A stretch of 64,000 nt of DNA from Liriodendron chinense (lineage: Eukaryota; Streptophyta; Magnoliopsida; Magnoliales; Magnoliaceae), in assembly GCA_003013855.2 (NCBI GenBank), contig ML058508.1:62001-126000 (forward strand), read 5' to 3'. Positions 24,961 to 36,291 of the stretch are shown here, piece after piece. Below the pieces are notes generated by a model. It worked only from the letters and a program-made list of their open reading frames with translations, was not told the origin of the DNA and did no database searches. Positions within the stretch are counted from its first letter, which is position 1. Each line of letters begins with the position of its first letter. The translations under genes and the position numbers were made by a program.

Positions 24961-26341
24961 TGTTCGTTCGCCTCAAGTGCAAGGATGCGATGTAGTAATA
25001 AAACTCGGTAAGACCGAGGTTGATCCACAGGGAATTAGAAACAGATCCCAAACTATTCCAGCAACTCAGTTTGCAATTAATAAAAAATTCAATTGAGTAA
25101 TTAAGCTAAAACAGAAACTTAATGAAAAACAGTAATTTAATGACACTAAGGCATTTAAGGATCCACTTGTAGCAACCCCATGTCAATCCAATCAATCCAA
25201 GCAAGATACACAACTAGATTTGAAGTCCTATCTCTCATCTAGTTGGAAAATAAAGCATTAAACACATTCAGTCCCACTTAAGTTGAACTTCCAAGTTCTA
25301 GTCCCATTCAACAATGTAGAATCCGGAATCATAGCCTTTGGAGTAACAGCCATGCCTATGGACTATAGCCTGCTCAAGGATTACTATAATTCGAATCTAA
25401 ACAAGCACAATGTGATAATCTCAGAGAATTGCAAGGAATCTATGTCCGGAGCACGTGAACTCTCATAAAACATCCAAAACTATCAACTTTAAGAACTAGA
25501 ATAGGTAAAAAATCCAAACTTGAAATAGAATTACTTGAATTAAACTGAATCAAACATGAAATTAGCTACAAGCTTCACCTCAGCCTTAACTGAGAGATTC
25601 TAGCCAAGCATTGTCATACTACAACTAAAACTCATGAAAGAACTAGAAAACATAGAAAAACCGGAGTTTGGAGGGTTGCAGACGCTCCACGACGGCTTCC
25701 TTCCTCTCCCACGACGTCCCTTGACTTTTATGATATCCTAGGAAGACCCCCTAGGTGTCCTTTTATAGTGAGGACTCTCGGTTGCGTCGGAATCTTCCAG
25801 AAACCACCTAAGGTTACGCAATGCGCAGCAATTTTCAGAGCCAGAAATAGAAACTGCCTGTTTTTGTATGTGGCCGACCGGTCGGACCACCGGTCAGACC
25901 TATCTGCTTGGGAGTCCAGCGTGCACAGGAGGCTTCCAGACTTGATGGACCGGTCGGACTACATTGAGTTTGAGTCCAGAGAGTTCTTTAGCAGTCCCCG
26001 ACCTGTTGGCCGACCGGTCACGACTAGTCGGACCAACTGGTCCGTTTGTCCAGCAAGATTCAACAGGTCAGCTGACTGGTCAGGACCGGTTAGCACCTGT
26101 CCATTTCTTCTTTTTCTTCTTTTGTTTCTTCTTCTCTCCTCTACTTGCTTTCTTCTTTGTTTGCTCCTCTTTCAATCATCATCCTATGCATCCAAACACG
26201 TTCTTTTGGTCTCTGATTGGATGAAGTCCACTCTCACTCCTACAATCACAAAACATACATTTGATGGTCCTTTTAAGCATGAAAACTATGCATATAGTGT
26301 GATGTAATGGGCAATGCAATGTATAAATTGGAGGTTCAACA
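24961..26341 (-). mobile_element. Solo LTR of a B-like Athila subfamily, TSD ACTGA
   Basis: A minus-strand LTR (TGTTGAACCTCC to GCGAACGAACA on that strand) has no internal region and is flanked by perfect ACTGA copies at 24956-24960 and 26342-26346. Removing it restores a continuous 3' LTR of element C. A TATA box (minus strand) lies at 25761-25767. Solo LTRs arise by recombination between the two LTRs of a full element. The 179-residue plus-strand frame inside at 25768-26307 is not a gene. Confidence 0.93.
25875..26091. promoter_or_regulatory. ACCGGT palindrome cluster in the solo LTR
   Basis: Five perfect ACCGGT words lie about 110-325 bp upstream of the TATA box on the minus strand, with several decayed copies between. 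Confidence 0.5.
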
Positions 26342-26346
26342 ACTGA

Positions 26347-26733
26347 CCTATGCAATTGAGTATGCTCGTCCTAGCTTGCATTGAGTGAATCATGTACATT
26401 GATCTTATATATTGCAGATTGTTGGTTTAACTACTCTATCATCCAACTAGATAGATCTTAATTTTAATTCTAGTTGAGAAAGTGAGAAACCACAGCGAAT
26501 TGAGCATCAAGGATTGCTAAAAGTGGATCCTTGAACCCCTAGTGCTTTTTATTAATTGATTACTTCAGTTTAAGTTCAAAATTGCTATTCACATCATTCT
26601 CCTTGAAAACTTGATTGTTAGCTTCTCAGTAGAAACTATTGGAAGTGTTTTGTGAATTCCTACATAAGTCCCTGTGGATCGACCTCGGTCTTACCGAGAT
26701 TACATAGCAACCCTACACTTAGGGAAGCGAACA
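26347..26733 (+). repeat. 3' LTR of element C, right part
   Basis: Continuation of the LTR after the solo LTR and its target copy. It ends AGGGAAGCGAACA and is followed by the second CTTGT target copy at 26734-26738. Confidence 0.92.
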
Positions 26734-26738
26734 CTTGT

Positions 26739-27627
26739 TCTACAAGCTTCGAAATTTGTTGCATACGGAAGCTGTTACGCAATTCTAGAACTTTTTGAGT
26801 CGGTGGGGCCTCTCCATTATAAAAGGACACCTAGGGATCATAGATAAGGCATCATAGAAGTCTTGAGATTTCGTGGGAGGTGAAGAAGATCGTCATGGAC
26901 CGTCTACAACTCTCTCAAATCTGATTTTTTATGCTTTTCATTAGTTCTTCATTATTTTTTGTTGTAGCATGATGATGCTCGGCTAGAACCTCTTAGCCTT
27001 ATCTAAGAGGTGAAGCTTGTAGTTAGTTATCATGTAGAATTCATTTGATTCAAGTAATTTACTTAAAGTTTGGATTTTTAAGTTTTAGTTTGAATAAAAT
27101 TGGAATTTTTTAATGTTTTATGAGAATTCATGTGCTTCGAACATGGGTTCCTTGCAATTCTCTGAGATTATCATGTTTGGATTGATTAGATTTGAATTGT
27201 AGTAACCCTAGAGCATGCCATAGTCTCTTGGCATGGTTGTTACTTTGAAGGCTACATATTTGAATTCTATGTGCTTCATTAGAACTAGAATCTTAGTTTC
27301 TTACTTAAGCGGAGATTGTTTGTATTTGAATGTTAAATCCTCCAACTAGAAGAGAGATAGAACTTCGAATCTAGTTGTGTTTATGCTTGGATGAATGAAT
27401 TCACATTGGACTAGTACAAGTGGATCCTTGAGGACTTAGTTCCATTAATTATCAGAATTTTCTTTAAGTTACTGTTTTAAGTTAGTTTATGAATTTGAAA
27501 TCACAAATTACTGAGATTAGAGTTGCTAGAATAGTTTGAATTGGTTTACCCTAATTCCTTGTAGATCGACCTCGATCTTACCGAAATTATTACTACATCG
27601 CAGCCTTGCACTTGAGGCGAGCGAACA
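26739..27627 (+). repeat. 3' LTR of element B, right part
   Basis: Continuation of the B LTR after element C. The TATA box is at 26818-26824, and GGACACCTAGGGATCAT follows. It ends GAGGCGAGCGAACA at 27627; the last ten bases recur at 60666-60675. Confidence 0.85.
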
Positions 27628-29181
27628 TTAATACGACGGCTAAATTCCCAAGCAATTTATAGAATAATTAAATCATCAAACAATGAAACCTGTCATTCAA
27701 GCACAATGTCGGAAACAATAGTCATCTTATTCCATCAAACTTACTATGTCATCAATAAGGTTTAAGAAGGTAACCAATTAATATCCATACTAATTAACTA
27801 AAATACCAATCCATGTCTTCTGTTAAAGACTTATTACAATTTTCATAAATGTGCTAAGTACTCAAAAAGAAATATTCAATCAATAAAATCTTCAATTAAG
27901 TTTCTCCAACATCGTTGTCCCTGCATGTGATCGTACGAACCATCGAACTCTTCTCCTTGAGAATCGGGTTCAATACCTGGATCTTCACTTGCATCATCTA
28001 AAGTGTGTTTGGGATAGCGTTAATCACTACCATAGAGGGAAATATTCTCTCCAACACAATCAAGAACAATTATGACCAAAACTCAGAGTAACACAACACG
28101 ATGATATATTTATTCAAAACAAAACAACCAAAGAAATTTTTTATTAATGCGATGCATGGAAGCCACGCTTTGGCTAAGGCACCCTAACTAAACGAATGCG
28201 GGAAGCTCAAGTTAAGACACCCCATATACACCCATTAGCCACTAGTCACCAAAGTGAAATTAATCTAACTAATGGAAGCAAGAAACACCCAATACACTTC
28301 CACCAGATAATGCATGGCAAGAAGCAGGAAACCCCCAATACACTTCATCCGTGACACCTAGAGAGGTTGGCTTACCAAGTCAAGCCCTAGTGCAATGCAT
28401 GAATTTGTTTCATCTTATTTAAGTGTTTTCACATACAACCGTTTTAAATAAAACTCAATGGTCATTATGGGGAGTCACAAGCAACCCAGCATAGGCCGAA
28501 AGCTCAGCCTTAGTATCCATGGTACCAACCCCGGCTCATGAGGATCCACATCTTATCAAGCTTCACTCCTTGTCCCATTTTACCATATAATCATGTTTCC
28601 AACAATCAATAATGTTCATCACGGCCAAAATCATCACTCATACTAGTACGACCCATGTATCCATTTAATCATAATGAGATCACAAGGATCTCTTGGTAAC
28701 CATCCAATATACAATCATGATCATACAAAGATCGTCTTTCCAATCATGGACGCCTCTCATGGCTCCATATCTTCATATCATGCAATCTCATCAATAAGAG
28801 ACAAGAGGTGTACATTAATGCATTGTACATATCAATGATCTTGTGCATATAATACGTGAAATAATTATCATCGTAATCAAATATAATTCAAAACAAATCA
28901 CCACATGGTTCTCCCATAAAGAAATTATAAAATCTCATTCAATCATTCATAAACATAAAATACAAGATAATACGTTAGATCTACAATGCAAATCTTATAA
29001 TCATAACCGTATTACATGAGCCGATAACACCATTAAAAGTCTACATAAGCTATGTTAAATTATTCTTAAAAGTATCTACACAATTATATGATATGAATGA
29101 ATGGCTTGAAGCGATTAATCCTCATCTTATAATGGACGTAGAAGAGGATGCAGAGACTGGCCTAATTGCTAGAAAAATAAG

Positions 29182-29240
<59 letters not shown>

Positions 29241-29419
29241 AATTCGTGGGTAGCACTCTCTATGGCTAAGAGAGGTCCTATTTATAGAGTTTGGGTTGGA
29301 TTCTAGGGATTTATAGAAGTTATGAAAGGAATAGATGGACGGTTGTTATTTAAAGATGAAATTTGAGACGTTATACTCTCCATGGTTTGAAACAAGGTTC
29401 TAGACATAGGTTAAGATAG
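27628..29419 (-). repeat. LTR-like repeat, left part (split by element E)
   Basis: No gene occurs in this 1.8 kb. It is flanked on the left by CGAGCGAACA, which recurs after 60665. With 59539-60665 it would form one repeat of about 2.9 kb, the size of a long Tekay/Del-type LTR. The outer right end, read on the minus strand, is TATAACGCCCCAGATTTTCG, close to the TGTAACGCCCC start known from such LTRs. The left end lacks an obvious TG. Assignment is tentative. Confidence 0.4.
29186..29239. repeat. (CT)n microsatellite
   Basis: About 27 uninterrupted CT units just left of element E. Confidence 0.9.
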
Positions 29420-30772
29420 TGTGGACACTCACCTTTCCGCGCTCCCTTGCTTCCCTTTTGAAAAGGGGGTGTGCGTGAATCACCATTGTGCCACTGGCTC
29501 GCCCCATCCTCGAGGGCTTTTCGGTTGTCGTGTTATCAGATATGTCTAGATGAGTTCGTACAAGACCAGAGTTGCCACTAGCCAGTTACTTCGAATCTAC
29601 AGTTGGCTAGACCCCGTAGAAACGTTAGAAAAGAGAATCTTAAGATTCCTTCCTCTAAAATGACTCTTTTTTATCTGCAATCAGAGATTCGAGGTAAGAG
29701 ATCATGGTTACATGGTGGGAAGGTGTTAGGCACCCATTCTGCTTGTACTGAAGTATGGTCTTTACTTCACAGAATTGAACTAATACTTGAAAGTCTGATT
29801 TAATTCTTGTACATTCTCATGAATGATATGATGCATGAATGTAGGTCTGAACAGCAATAGTTTTTGACGGGCAGGTTTCCATTAATAGGTAAGCCCAGAG
29901 CATACGCTCGAACTGACAGTTGCTTTATTCGAGATGCATGCTGTGTATTTGATCAATCAAAGTGATTGCAGTGAGATGATAAGCAGGAGGATTGGAAGAA
30001 TAGTAAATGTTACACTTATGCTAAATGCGAATGAGATGATGCTGATATAAGAGTAGCTGGATGGACGGAGGTGTCGTAAGGGTTTGCTTCGAGCGGCTAA
30101 GATCGGGACTTAGATGACTTGAGAGGCTTGAACCGAGGTTAGGTTGGACTGGACCAGGGCTAGACTCTTCTCACTCGGGCTCTCCTTAGTGGAGGAATGG
30201 GCTAAGGGAGGTGGAGATGGACTTGAAACTCTCGGACTGAAGAGAGGGGAAGTGGATGTTGTGAATGAGAAGGGGCAGGGGTATTTATAGTTACGGAGGA
30301 TGGCAGCTTCGTAAATAGGTTTGGACGACCCCCTGGGGGCTACCCGTACGGACACACTGGTTCAACTTCAGAGCGTACAGCCCCCGAACCTAAAGTAGAA
30401 AAATTATAGGTTCAAGGTTTGGAGCTGCTCCGAAGCTGTGGCTCGGAACTAGGTGAGTAGACTGGGTTTGAAAAGATGGGTTTTGACACGGCGAGTCGAC
30501 TGGGTGCAGGGGCTGGACTGTACCCGATGAGTTGACTCAGTGGGTTGACTCACCAAGTTTGACTTTTTTAGGATTTTTGGACTAGGTTTTTTTTATGGGG
30601 GTTTTTTGGGTTGATGTTTAGGGGTGAGTTAACTGGGTTTAGGCTTGAGCTGGGCCATGGATTTGGGCTTACAAGGGTGAGTTTGGTTAGGTTTGGACAT
30701 GGGGTTTGGGGTATGGACCTCCATCCATCAGCTATCTCAACCAACTTTGTAGCCGAAGGTGGGGTGTCTACA
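29420..30772 (-). repeat. 3' LTR of element E (1353 bp)
   Basis: On the minus strand it runs from TGTAGACACCCCACC (ending at 30772) to the end GTGTCCACA at 29420. The TATA-like TATAAATA is at 30282-30289 on the minus strand. It matches 58189-59538 throughout. Open frames inside, such as 30110-30355 and 30568-30889, are LTR sequence and recur in the other LTR. Confidence 0.9.
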
Positions 30773-30773
30773 G

Positions 30774-30786
30774 TGCCCCTCTTTCG
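30774..30786 (-). other. Polypurine tract of element E
   Basis: On the minus strand this reads as a purine-rich run, CGAAAGAGGGGCA, directly upstream of the 3' LTR. It primes plus-strand cDNA synthesis in LTR elements. Confidence 0.7.
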
Positions 30787-32029
30787 CAGAGGTTGGGTGC
30801 AACCGAATGTCAAAGCGAGTGGACACCCCACTTCTGACTCAGTCATTCATAGATCGTGGTTTGGAATCTTTGCTTGCCTTTGTATCTAAGTCAGTTGATT
30901 ATCTGGAAATAGATAACTTGCATATACCGCAGGAGTTTGGAGAAAACATTGCGATTGTCCCTGCATGAGTTGCAACTTGGGTACCCAATCGTAACCCTTC
31001 CATTCCCGATCGGTACTAACATCGAAAAGGTATAGTAGAGCTTCTGCATCCATTATAGTCTTACGAGGTTACTGACCCTGTGATTGATTGTTCGTTGCCT
31101 TCCCGGATCACTCCAGGAGTACTTGTTTCGCTTGACTGTTAAAGTGGTTAGATGCCCTGCGTTTGCGAGGCCTTACAGGTAATCCACTACTCCAACTTGG
31201 ACTCAGTCAAGGTACTTCAGGCATCTACGCCTAGGTATGTGCGGGTGAAAATTTTCCACCCAATCTTCTGGTTTTGATACTTGGGTTACAATTCATCATT
31301 TTCACCGTTCAGATGGTTTCTTTGATCGAACCTTTTGGCTTTCATCTTTTCGTATATTTGCATTTGGTACGACAGCACTAACACTGGAGTTCGGTTCGAC
31401 CGTATTTTGAGTGCATTGGATCCCATGGCCTCCGGAGAAACCGCGAGACATCGGATCTTATTTGATTTTTGCGTCGGCTCCTACCTAGAGATATGGAAGA
31501 TCTCTTAGTGTTTTGGAGACCAAACGCTCTATTAGGAAAATGTTTTTTTGGATTTTTGAAAAGATACCACTCTGGTGAGTGATACTACGTGGGGCTTTTC
31601 TTTGCAAATACGAATATGTATATAATATTTTTTATCTTTTCGAAAAGGAAATCTGGCTTGCACGCGCCTCCACTAGGGATGCATGTGGGGTCTTTGGCTA
31701 ACCGACTTTTATTTTGAAAGAAGGTAAACATGATGATTGATTCGATGGATGCTGATGCATGCAAATGCATATTTGATGATGGATGTAAGGTTTGGCTCAT
31801 TCTTTTTCAGTTCAATGATTTTGCTTTTGCTGGGGGTGTAGAGATATTTGAGCTTATTACTTGTATGGTTTTGCTTCCCTAAAGATTTTCTTTTTTATGC
31901 GGATGTTTAGTCAGCGGGTTGGTCAAGATCCCGACCCGTGGTCGATCAGGTCCATCGTCCCAAGATGCTGTTTCTTTGCTGATGGGGATGGATGAAGGAG
32001 GTTGTAGGTTGTAACCTCAAGATGCTCTT
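30787..32029. other. 3' region of E, no gene seen
   Basis: No recognisable domain on either strand. Sequence lies between the polypurine tract and the tandem-repeat zone. Confidence 0.4.
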
Positions 32030-33246
32030 TTGGGGAATGGATGGGATTGGGATGGTGTTTGGTCGCCAGTTTTGATCAAGATTCCAATTTTTAGGTGATC
32101 GGATCTGTCATCCCAAATTGTGAAGTAGGTGAGCGGAGTTCGAGACTCCTGAAATGCTGTGCTGAGGATAGTGATAATTTTGTTTTGTGAATTTTGAAAA
32201 TATTTGATCCGAATCTTTTCCTGAGTAGTCAGGATGGAGATTGGTTATTGAAAACAAGGGAAATATTTTTGTGATTTTGTGAATATCTGATCCGAGTCTC
32301 CTCCTGAGTGGTTAAGATGAAGATCAATGTTATTGAAAATAATAGAAATATTTTGTGATTTTTAAAGGATGATTTTGCAATGTTTTGGTATTTTGTTGAA
32401 TTTTCTGAAATACATGGAAAGGTATAGAATTTTCATCCATTTTCAGCTTCTACTGCTGGTAAGGCACCCAATCCATTTTACATCAGCGAGCAAGACAAAT
32501 CTCACATAGTTAAGTGCCGTAGTTTTACATCTTCGGATGATGGGATTGTGAGGGTTTTCAATCAACACACCCACAAAGTTTCTTGTCCCTCATGTGCAAT
32601 GCACATAGACCACATATCGTCCGACGGACTCCTTCGGCCCACATCCTCACATTTCCCTTTGTTAATCCAGTTTGGGGTCTTATGCTGCTCACAATTTCAT
32701 GAGGTTGTGCTTCACCTCCCAACTGCCTTAATCCCCTTCATGAGTTTTAGGAACAGGGAACATCCGTCAGATTCAACAGCGACTTCCAAGTCAAGGTTGT
32801 CTATCATGGTGCGTTCAACACAAACAGGATCGCGGGGTTCCGCCCGCCTCAGCCCTTACTTGTTCAGAAGATTCCGGATACCCGTAAGATCAAGTGCCAA
32901 CCATGTCTGGGACAGGTTGGGAAAGAAAGCCCTCGAGAAGTTAATCTCAATGTAGTTTTAGGTCTTTGGACCGCTGGGGATAGATTTGTACATTTAAAAT
33001 CAGATGATAAATCCTTTTTTATTTTGAAAAAGTTCCAGACTTCAACTCGAGTGATCAAGACTGATACTGGTTTTTATGGAAAACTAAAAATCTTTTTGGT
33101 ATTTTTGAAATGATCCGAGTCATCGAACCTTGACTCGAAGGGTCGACATTGATGTCGGTTTTTTGTTGAAAATAGAAAAGTCCCCCAAGGAGTTAATCCC
33201 AATGTAGTCTAAGGTCTTCGGACCGAAACTATGGGAGTAAGACTGG

Positions 33247-33333
<87 letters not shown>

Positions 33334-33930
33334 GATTTTGAAAAATGTTCTCAGTCATCGATCCTGATCTTGATGGTTAAGGCCGATGCCATTTTTTATT
33401 AGAAATCCCTTGGGATTTTGATCCCGACGTAGTTTAAGGTCTTCGGACCCAAACTATGTACAAGCGAGGCTTGGAAATGTACATTTTTTGTGTTTTTAGA
33501 AAAATGCTCGGAGTCGTACATGCTGAAAATACATTCTTTTTGTGATTTTTGAAAAGATCCAAACTATCGGACCTTGATCTGAGCAGTCAAGGTCGACGAT
33601 GGTTTTTATTAAGAATCTCTCCGGATCTTGATCCCGATGTAGTTTAAGGTCTTTGAACCAACGGGTTTGTATAGATGATTGTGAGAAATATTTTTGATGA
33701 TTTTTTCGAAATAATCCGGATGATGGATCCCAATTCAAGCAATCGGGATTAACCCCAATTTTTATTCTCTCAGGATATTGATCCCGACGTAGTTTAAAGT
33801 CTTCGGACCATTGCTTACAGATTGGAAATCAGGACTGGAAACTCTTAGTATTTTCTGAAAATTATTCAGGCCATCAGGCCATGACTTCGGATAGTTGAGA
33901 TCAATGTTTGACCAAATCAATTCCTTTTTT
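32030..33930. repeat. Degenerate tandem repeat in the 3' region of E
   Basis: Units of about 150-250 bp recur, each with a block ATCCCGACGTAGTTTAAGGT followed by CTTCGGACC (clear copies near 32944, 33195, 33421, 33631 and 33781) and a second block of the form GATCCGAGTCATCGAACCTTG. Earlier, weaker copies reach back to about 32030. One unit has gained an (AT)n run. Tandem repeats in the 3' untranslated region are a known trait of Ogre-type elements. The plus-strand frame 32548-32955 inside is not convincing. Confidence 0.7.
33249..33330. repeat. (AT)n microsatellite
   Basis: About 41 uninterrupted AT units inside one copy of the tandem repeat; it explains the longer spacing there. Confidence 0.95.
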
Positions 33931-34779
33931 CTTTTTCTTGAAAATTTCATGGAGCTTTTTCCACATCATCTTCTAACATCTCCTCAATTTCTCATAAAAT
34001 GAGATTTTGGTGAGAATCCTTTCTCTTTTTCTCATTCTTCTCTTCCATCACTTCATTCTTACATGGAGGTACGAGATTCACTTGCAACTATTCTTTCCAA
34101 GGGGGAGTTCTTCACTTTGATGGGAGGACGGCTGGCCCCCTGGGTGCCACTTAAGCCTTCTCTGCCCACTGGGTTTCCCATCAAGTGTGCATGGTAAAAT
34201 ATCCTATTTTTTTCATGGAGTTGGGCTTTATATATGTATCAAATGGGCTCAAAGTGAAGTCATGACCTTTGGTGTATTTGATGGGACCAATACTTCATTT
34301 TGGGCTCTCTCTCTCTTACCCTCTTTTTCTTTTCATGCTTTCTCTTCCATTTCATTTTCTTTTCAAGGTTTGGGCCCATGAGATTGGTAGGGCTCACCTT
34401 AAGTTTTGGGCTCACAATGCTCACTTTGGATGGCCCCTTCTTTTTCACATGTGTATGGACAAAAGTGACTAGCCCATTTTTCATTTGGATCTCAAGTGGG
34501 CTAGATTCCATAGTTGGGCTTTTATGGACAAATGGCCCAATTCTTCCATCTTTTGATTATAATGTATATCCTTGTGCACAAGGTGTGGTGGGCTCTTTGG
34601 AATCCCTTCACATAGATGGGCTTTGGGCCCTCATTAAGACTTATGAATTTCTTTTATTCAAGTGTGCACCACCACACTTTGTGTGTGCAGGATTCTTTTC
34701 CTTCATGCTTTTTCCTTGGATAGATGGATGACTTGGGTCACTTGATCATTTACAAAGCCCATGAGTGGGTTATTTCAAC
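33931..34779. other. 3' region of E, no gene seen
   Basis: T-rich sequence with scattered GTGGGCTC and TGGGCCC words. The plus frame 34300-34731 is low-complexity and has no domain. Confidence 0.35.
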
Positions 34780-35400
34780 AACCTCACTACGTTCAAGTGG
34801 TTTTCTCATTTGTAGGAGAGTGGTGCTCAAGAGTTTTCTTTAATGCCACCAACCTCAAATGGATAATCCTTCTTCAAATGAGTTATCCATGTAATCATAG
34901 CTCATTGATCCCCCCTTCGGGTGTTTGGTGGGTCATCCACCATCTTTCTCAAAGATGAGTGATTTTTCAATTTGTGGGAAAGAATGATACCTAGAAGTGG
35001 CCCAAGTTTGTCCTATGCTTTGGGGCACTTTAGATTTTGATTTTCAAGTGGGCTATGTACATCATTCTTAACCATTTTTATGATGGTTGGGTGACTCATC
35101 TAGCCATGCCCTCTTGTGTTCAAATGGTCTTTTCTTTCGTAAAGAAAGTGCACATAAGTTGCTCAAACTTGTCCTTGCATGGACATTATCAACTTTAATT
35201 CTTCAAGTAGGCTATGTGCACCATTTTCTATCATTGGCTTCTTTGACTCATATGTTTGCGGGTAGACCATCACATTGTATTCTCATAGCTAAAACATTTA
35301 TCAAGGTGATGCACATAAGTTGCCCATATTTGACTCAAGAATGGGTTCTTATGGTTTTTCGTGTGGGCTATGTGCATCTTTCCATTCATTGAGGTGGGGC
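34780..35400. repeat. Second degenerate tandem repeat in the 3' region of E (about 160 bp)
   Basis: AAGTGGGCTATGTACATCAT near 35048, AAGTAGGCTATGTGCACCAT near 35206 and GTGTGGGCTATGTGCATC near 35364 are spaced about 158-160 bp apart. GCACATAAGTTGC also recurs at about 35150 and 35308. A more diverged copy seems to lie at 34780-35047. It differs from the repeat at 32030-33930. Confidence 0.6.
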
Positions 35401-35848
35401 ATTTGAGTTGCTTTTGGGGACCAATTTCCTTCCTATTCCCCTTTTGTCCATGTACATATGTAAAAAGATGGAAACATTTTAAATGAGATTCATTGCTTTG
35501 ATGTGGAACGTGACCCAAACCATGGTCGCACATGGACTTTGAAAAGGGTTTCTTCATATGAAGCTTGATTCTTGCCTCACTTTGATTTCATGGCACTTGA
35601 GTGCATTTGGTGTCCAAAATGTGTCCTTCGATGGTGAATTTTCCTCATCTAGGGCATGACATGCAACCCTCTTTAAGGTGGGCCTTGATTTCTTCAATGG
35701 GCCCAACACATATCCTAGGTGACACATGGAGTTGGACATTGGACTTTTGCATTTGAATGTAATTCCAAATCCATGGGTTTCCTGGATAAAGATTTGGATT
35801 TTAATGGGTAAAGAATAGAAGCTTACCTTGCCAAGCTTGTAGGATTCG

Positions 35849-36291
35849 ATGGCGGACAGTACGAGGGGGCGTAAGCGGTTAATGAGGATGATCCTGCTTT
35901 CATTGTACGTCATGGGGACCACATGTGTTCCCTGGCCAAAGAACACCAACATCTTCCTTCCATAAAAGGTTAGGGGTACCCGAGACCTCTGGGATAACTG
36001 GGTGGAACAACCACGACTGATGCTTGAACGTGTTCTGGCCAACACTCCTTTCGCAGGCCTTCTTACATTGCGTTTCCAGAACAATAATGCCAACCGCATG
36101 CTACTCACGGCCCTTTGTGGGAGGTGGAGGGATGAGAGCCACACCTTTCAACTTCCCTGTGGTGAATGGGGGATAACTTTCCTGGACATATGTATGCAGA
36201 TAGGTTTTCCATTCCATGGGGTAGTTGTTCCCCATGCGGGCTCTCTTGCCTCAATTACCCCCAGTGATTAGATGTGGCTTGTGGGAGCCAT
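35849..36291 (+). pseudogene. Plant mobile domain gene, first part (antisense to E)
   Basis: A possible start is ATG at 35849 (MADSTRGRK), with a frameshift near 35965. From 35996 the frame reads DNWVEQPRL, then NANRMLLTALCGRWRDESHT, FQLPCGEWGITFLDICMQIG and FPFHGVVV. This is the N-terminal half of a plant mobile domain (aminotransferase-like PMD), with the usual FxLPxGE...TxxD pattern. A TAG at 36269-36271 interrupts. Element D then splits the gene; its continuation is at 43974. PMD proteins occur as host genes and as passengers of plant transposons. The position, downstream of and antisense to pol in a Tat element, argues for the second. Confidence 0.7.

Larger units (their letters stand above)
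17608..26733 (+). mobile_element. Complete pol-less Athila-type element C, TSD CTTGT
   Basis: The element has two LTRs (17608-19185; 23796-24960 continued at 26347-26733), a tRNA-Asp-like primer site, gag, protease, a noncoding 3' region and a polypurine tract. The five-base target duplication CTTGT is perfect (17603-17607 and 26734-26738). Between protease and the 3' region there is no RT, RNase H or integrase; the internal region is only about 4.6 kb. By eye the two LTRs differ at roughly 6 percent of positions in the first 370 bases. Element D has the same plan and almost the same internal length. Confidence 0.92.
13995..27627 (+). mobile_element. Athila-type element B, 5'-truncated, carrying nested C
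   Basis: Plus-strand order is RT tail, RNase H, integrase, 3' noncoding region, 3' LTR. There is no gag and no 5' LTR; homology starts inside RT at about 13995. The 3' LTR (17189-17607 continued at 26739-27627) is split by complete element C with a CTTGT target duplication. The LTR belongs to a different subfamily from A, C and F: its end reads GAGGCGAGCGAACA and it is nearest to the solo LTR at 24961. Confidence 0.85.

Noticed and set aside
25768..26307. 179-residue plus-strand open frame
   Set aside because: It lies inside a solo LTR with perfect target duplications. It is LTR sequence open by chance.
32548..32955. 135-residue plus-strand open frame in the 3' region of E
   Set aside because: It overlaps the tandem-repeat zone, has no recognisable domain, and its sequence reads like translated noncoding DNA.
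35554..36144. 196-residue minus-strand open frame
   Set aside because: It is the opposite strand of the mobile-domain exon, which has recognisable motifs on the plus strand.
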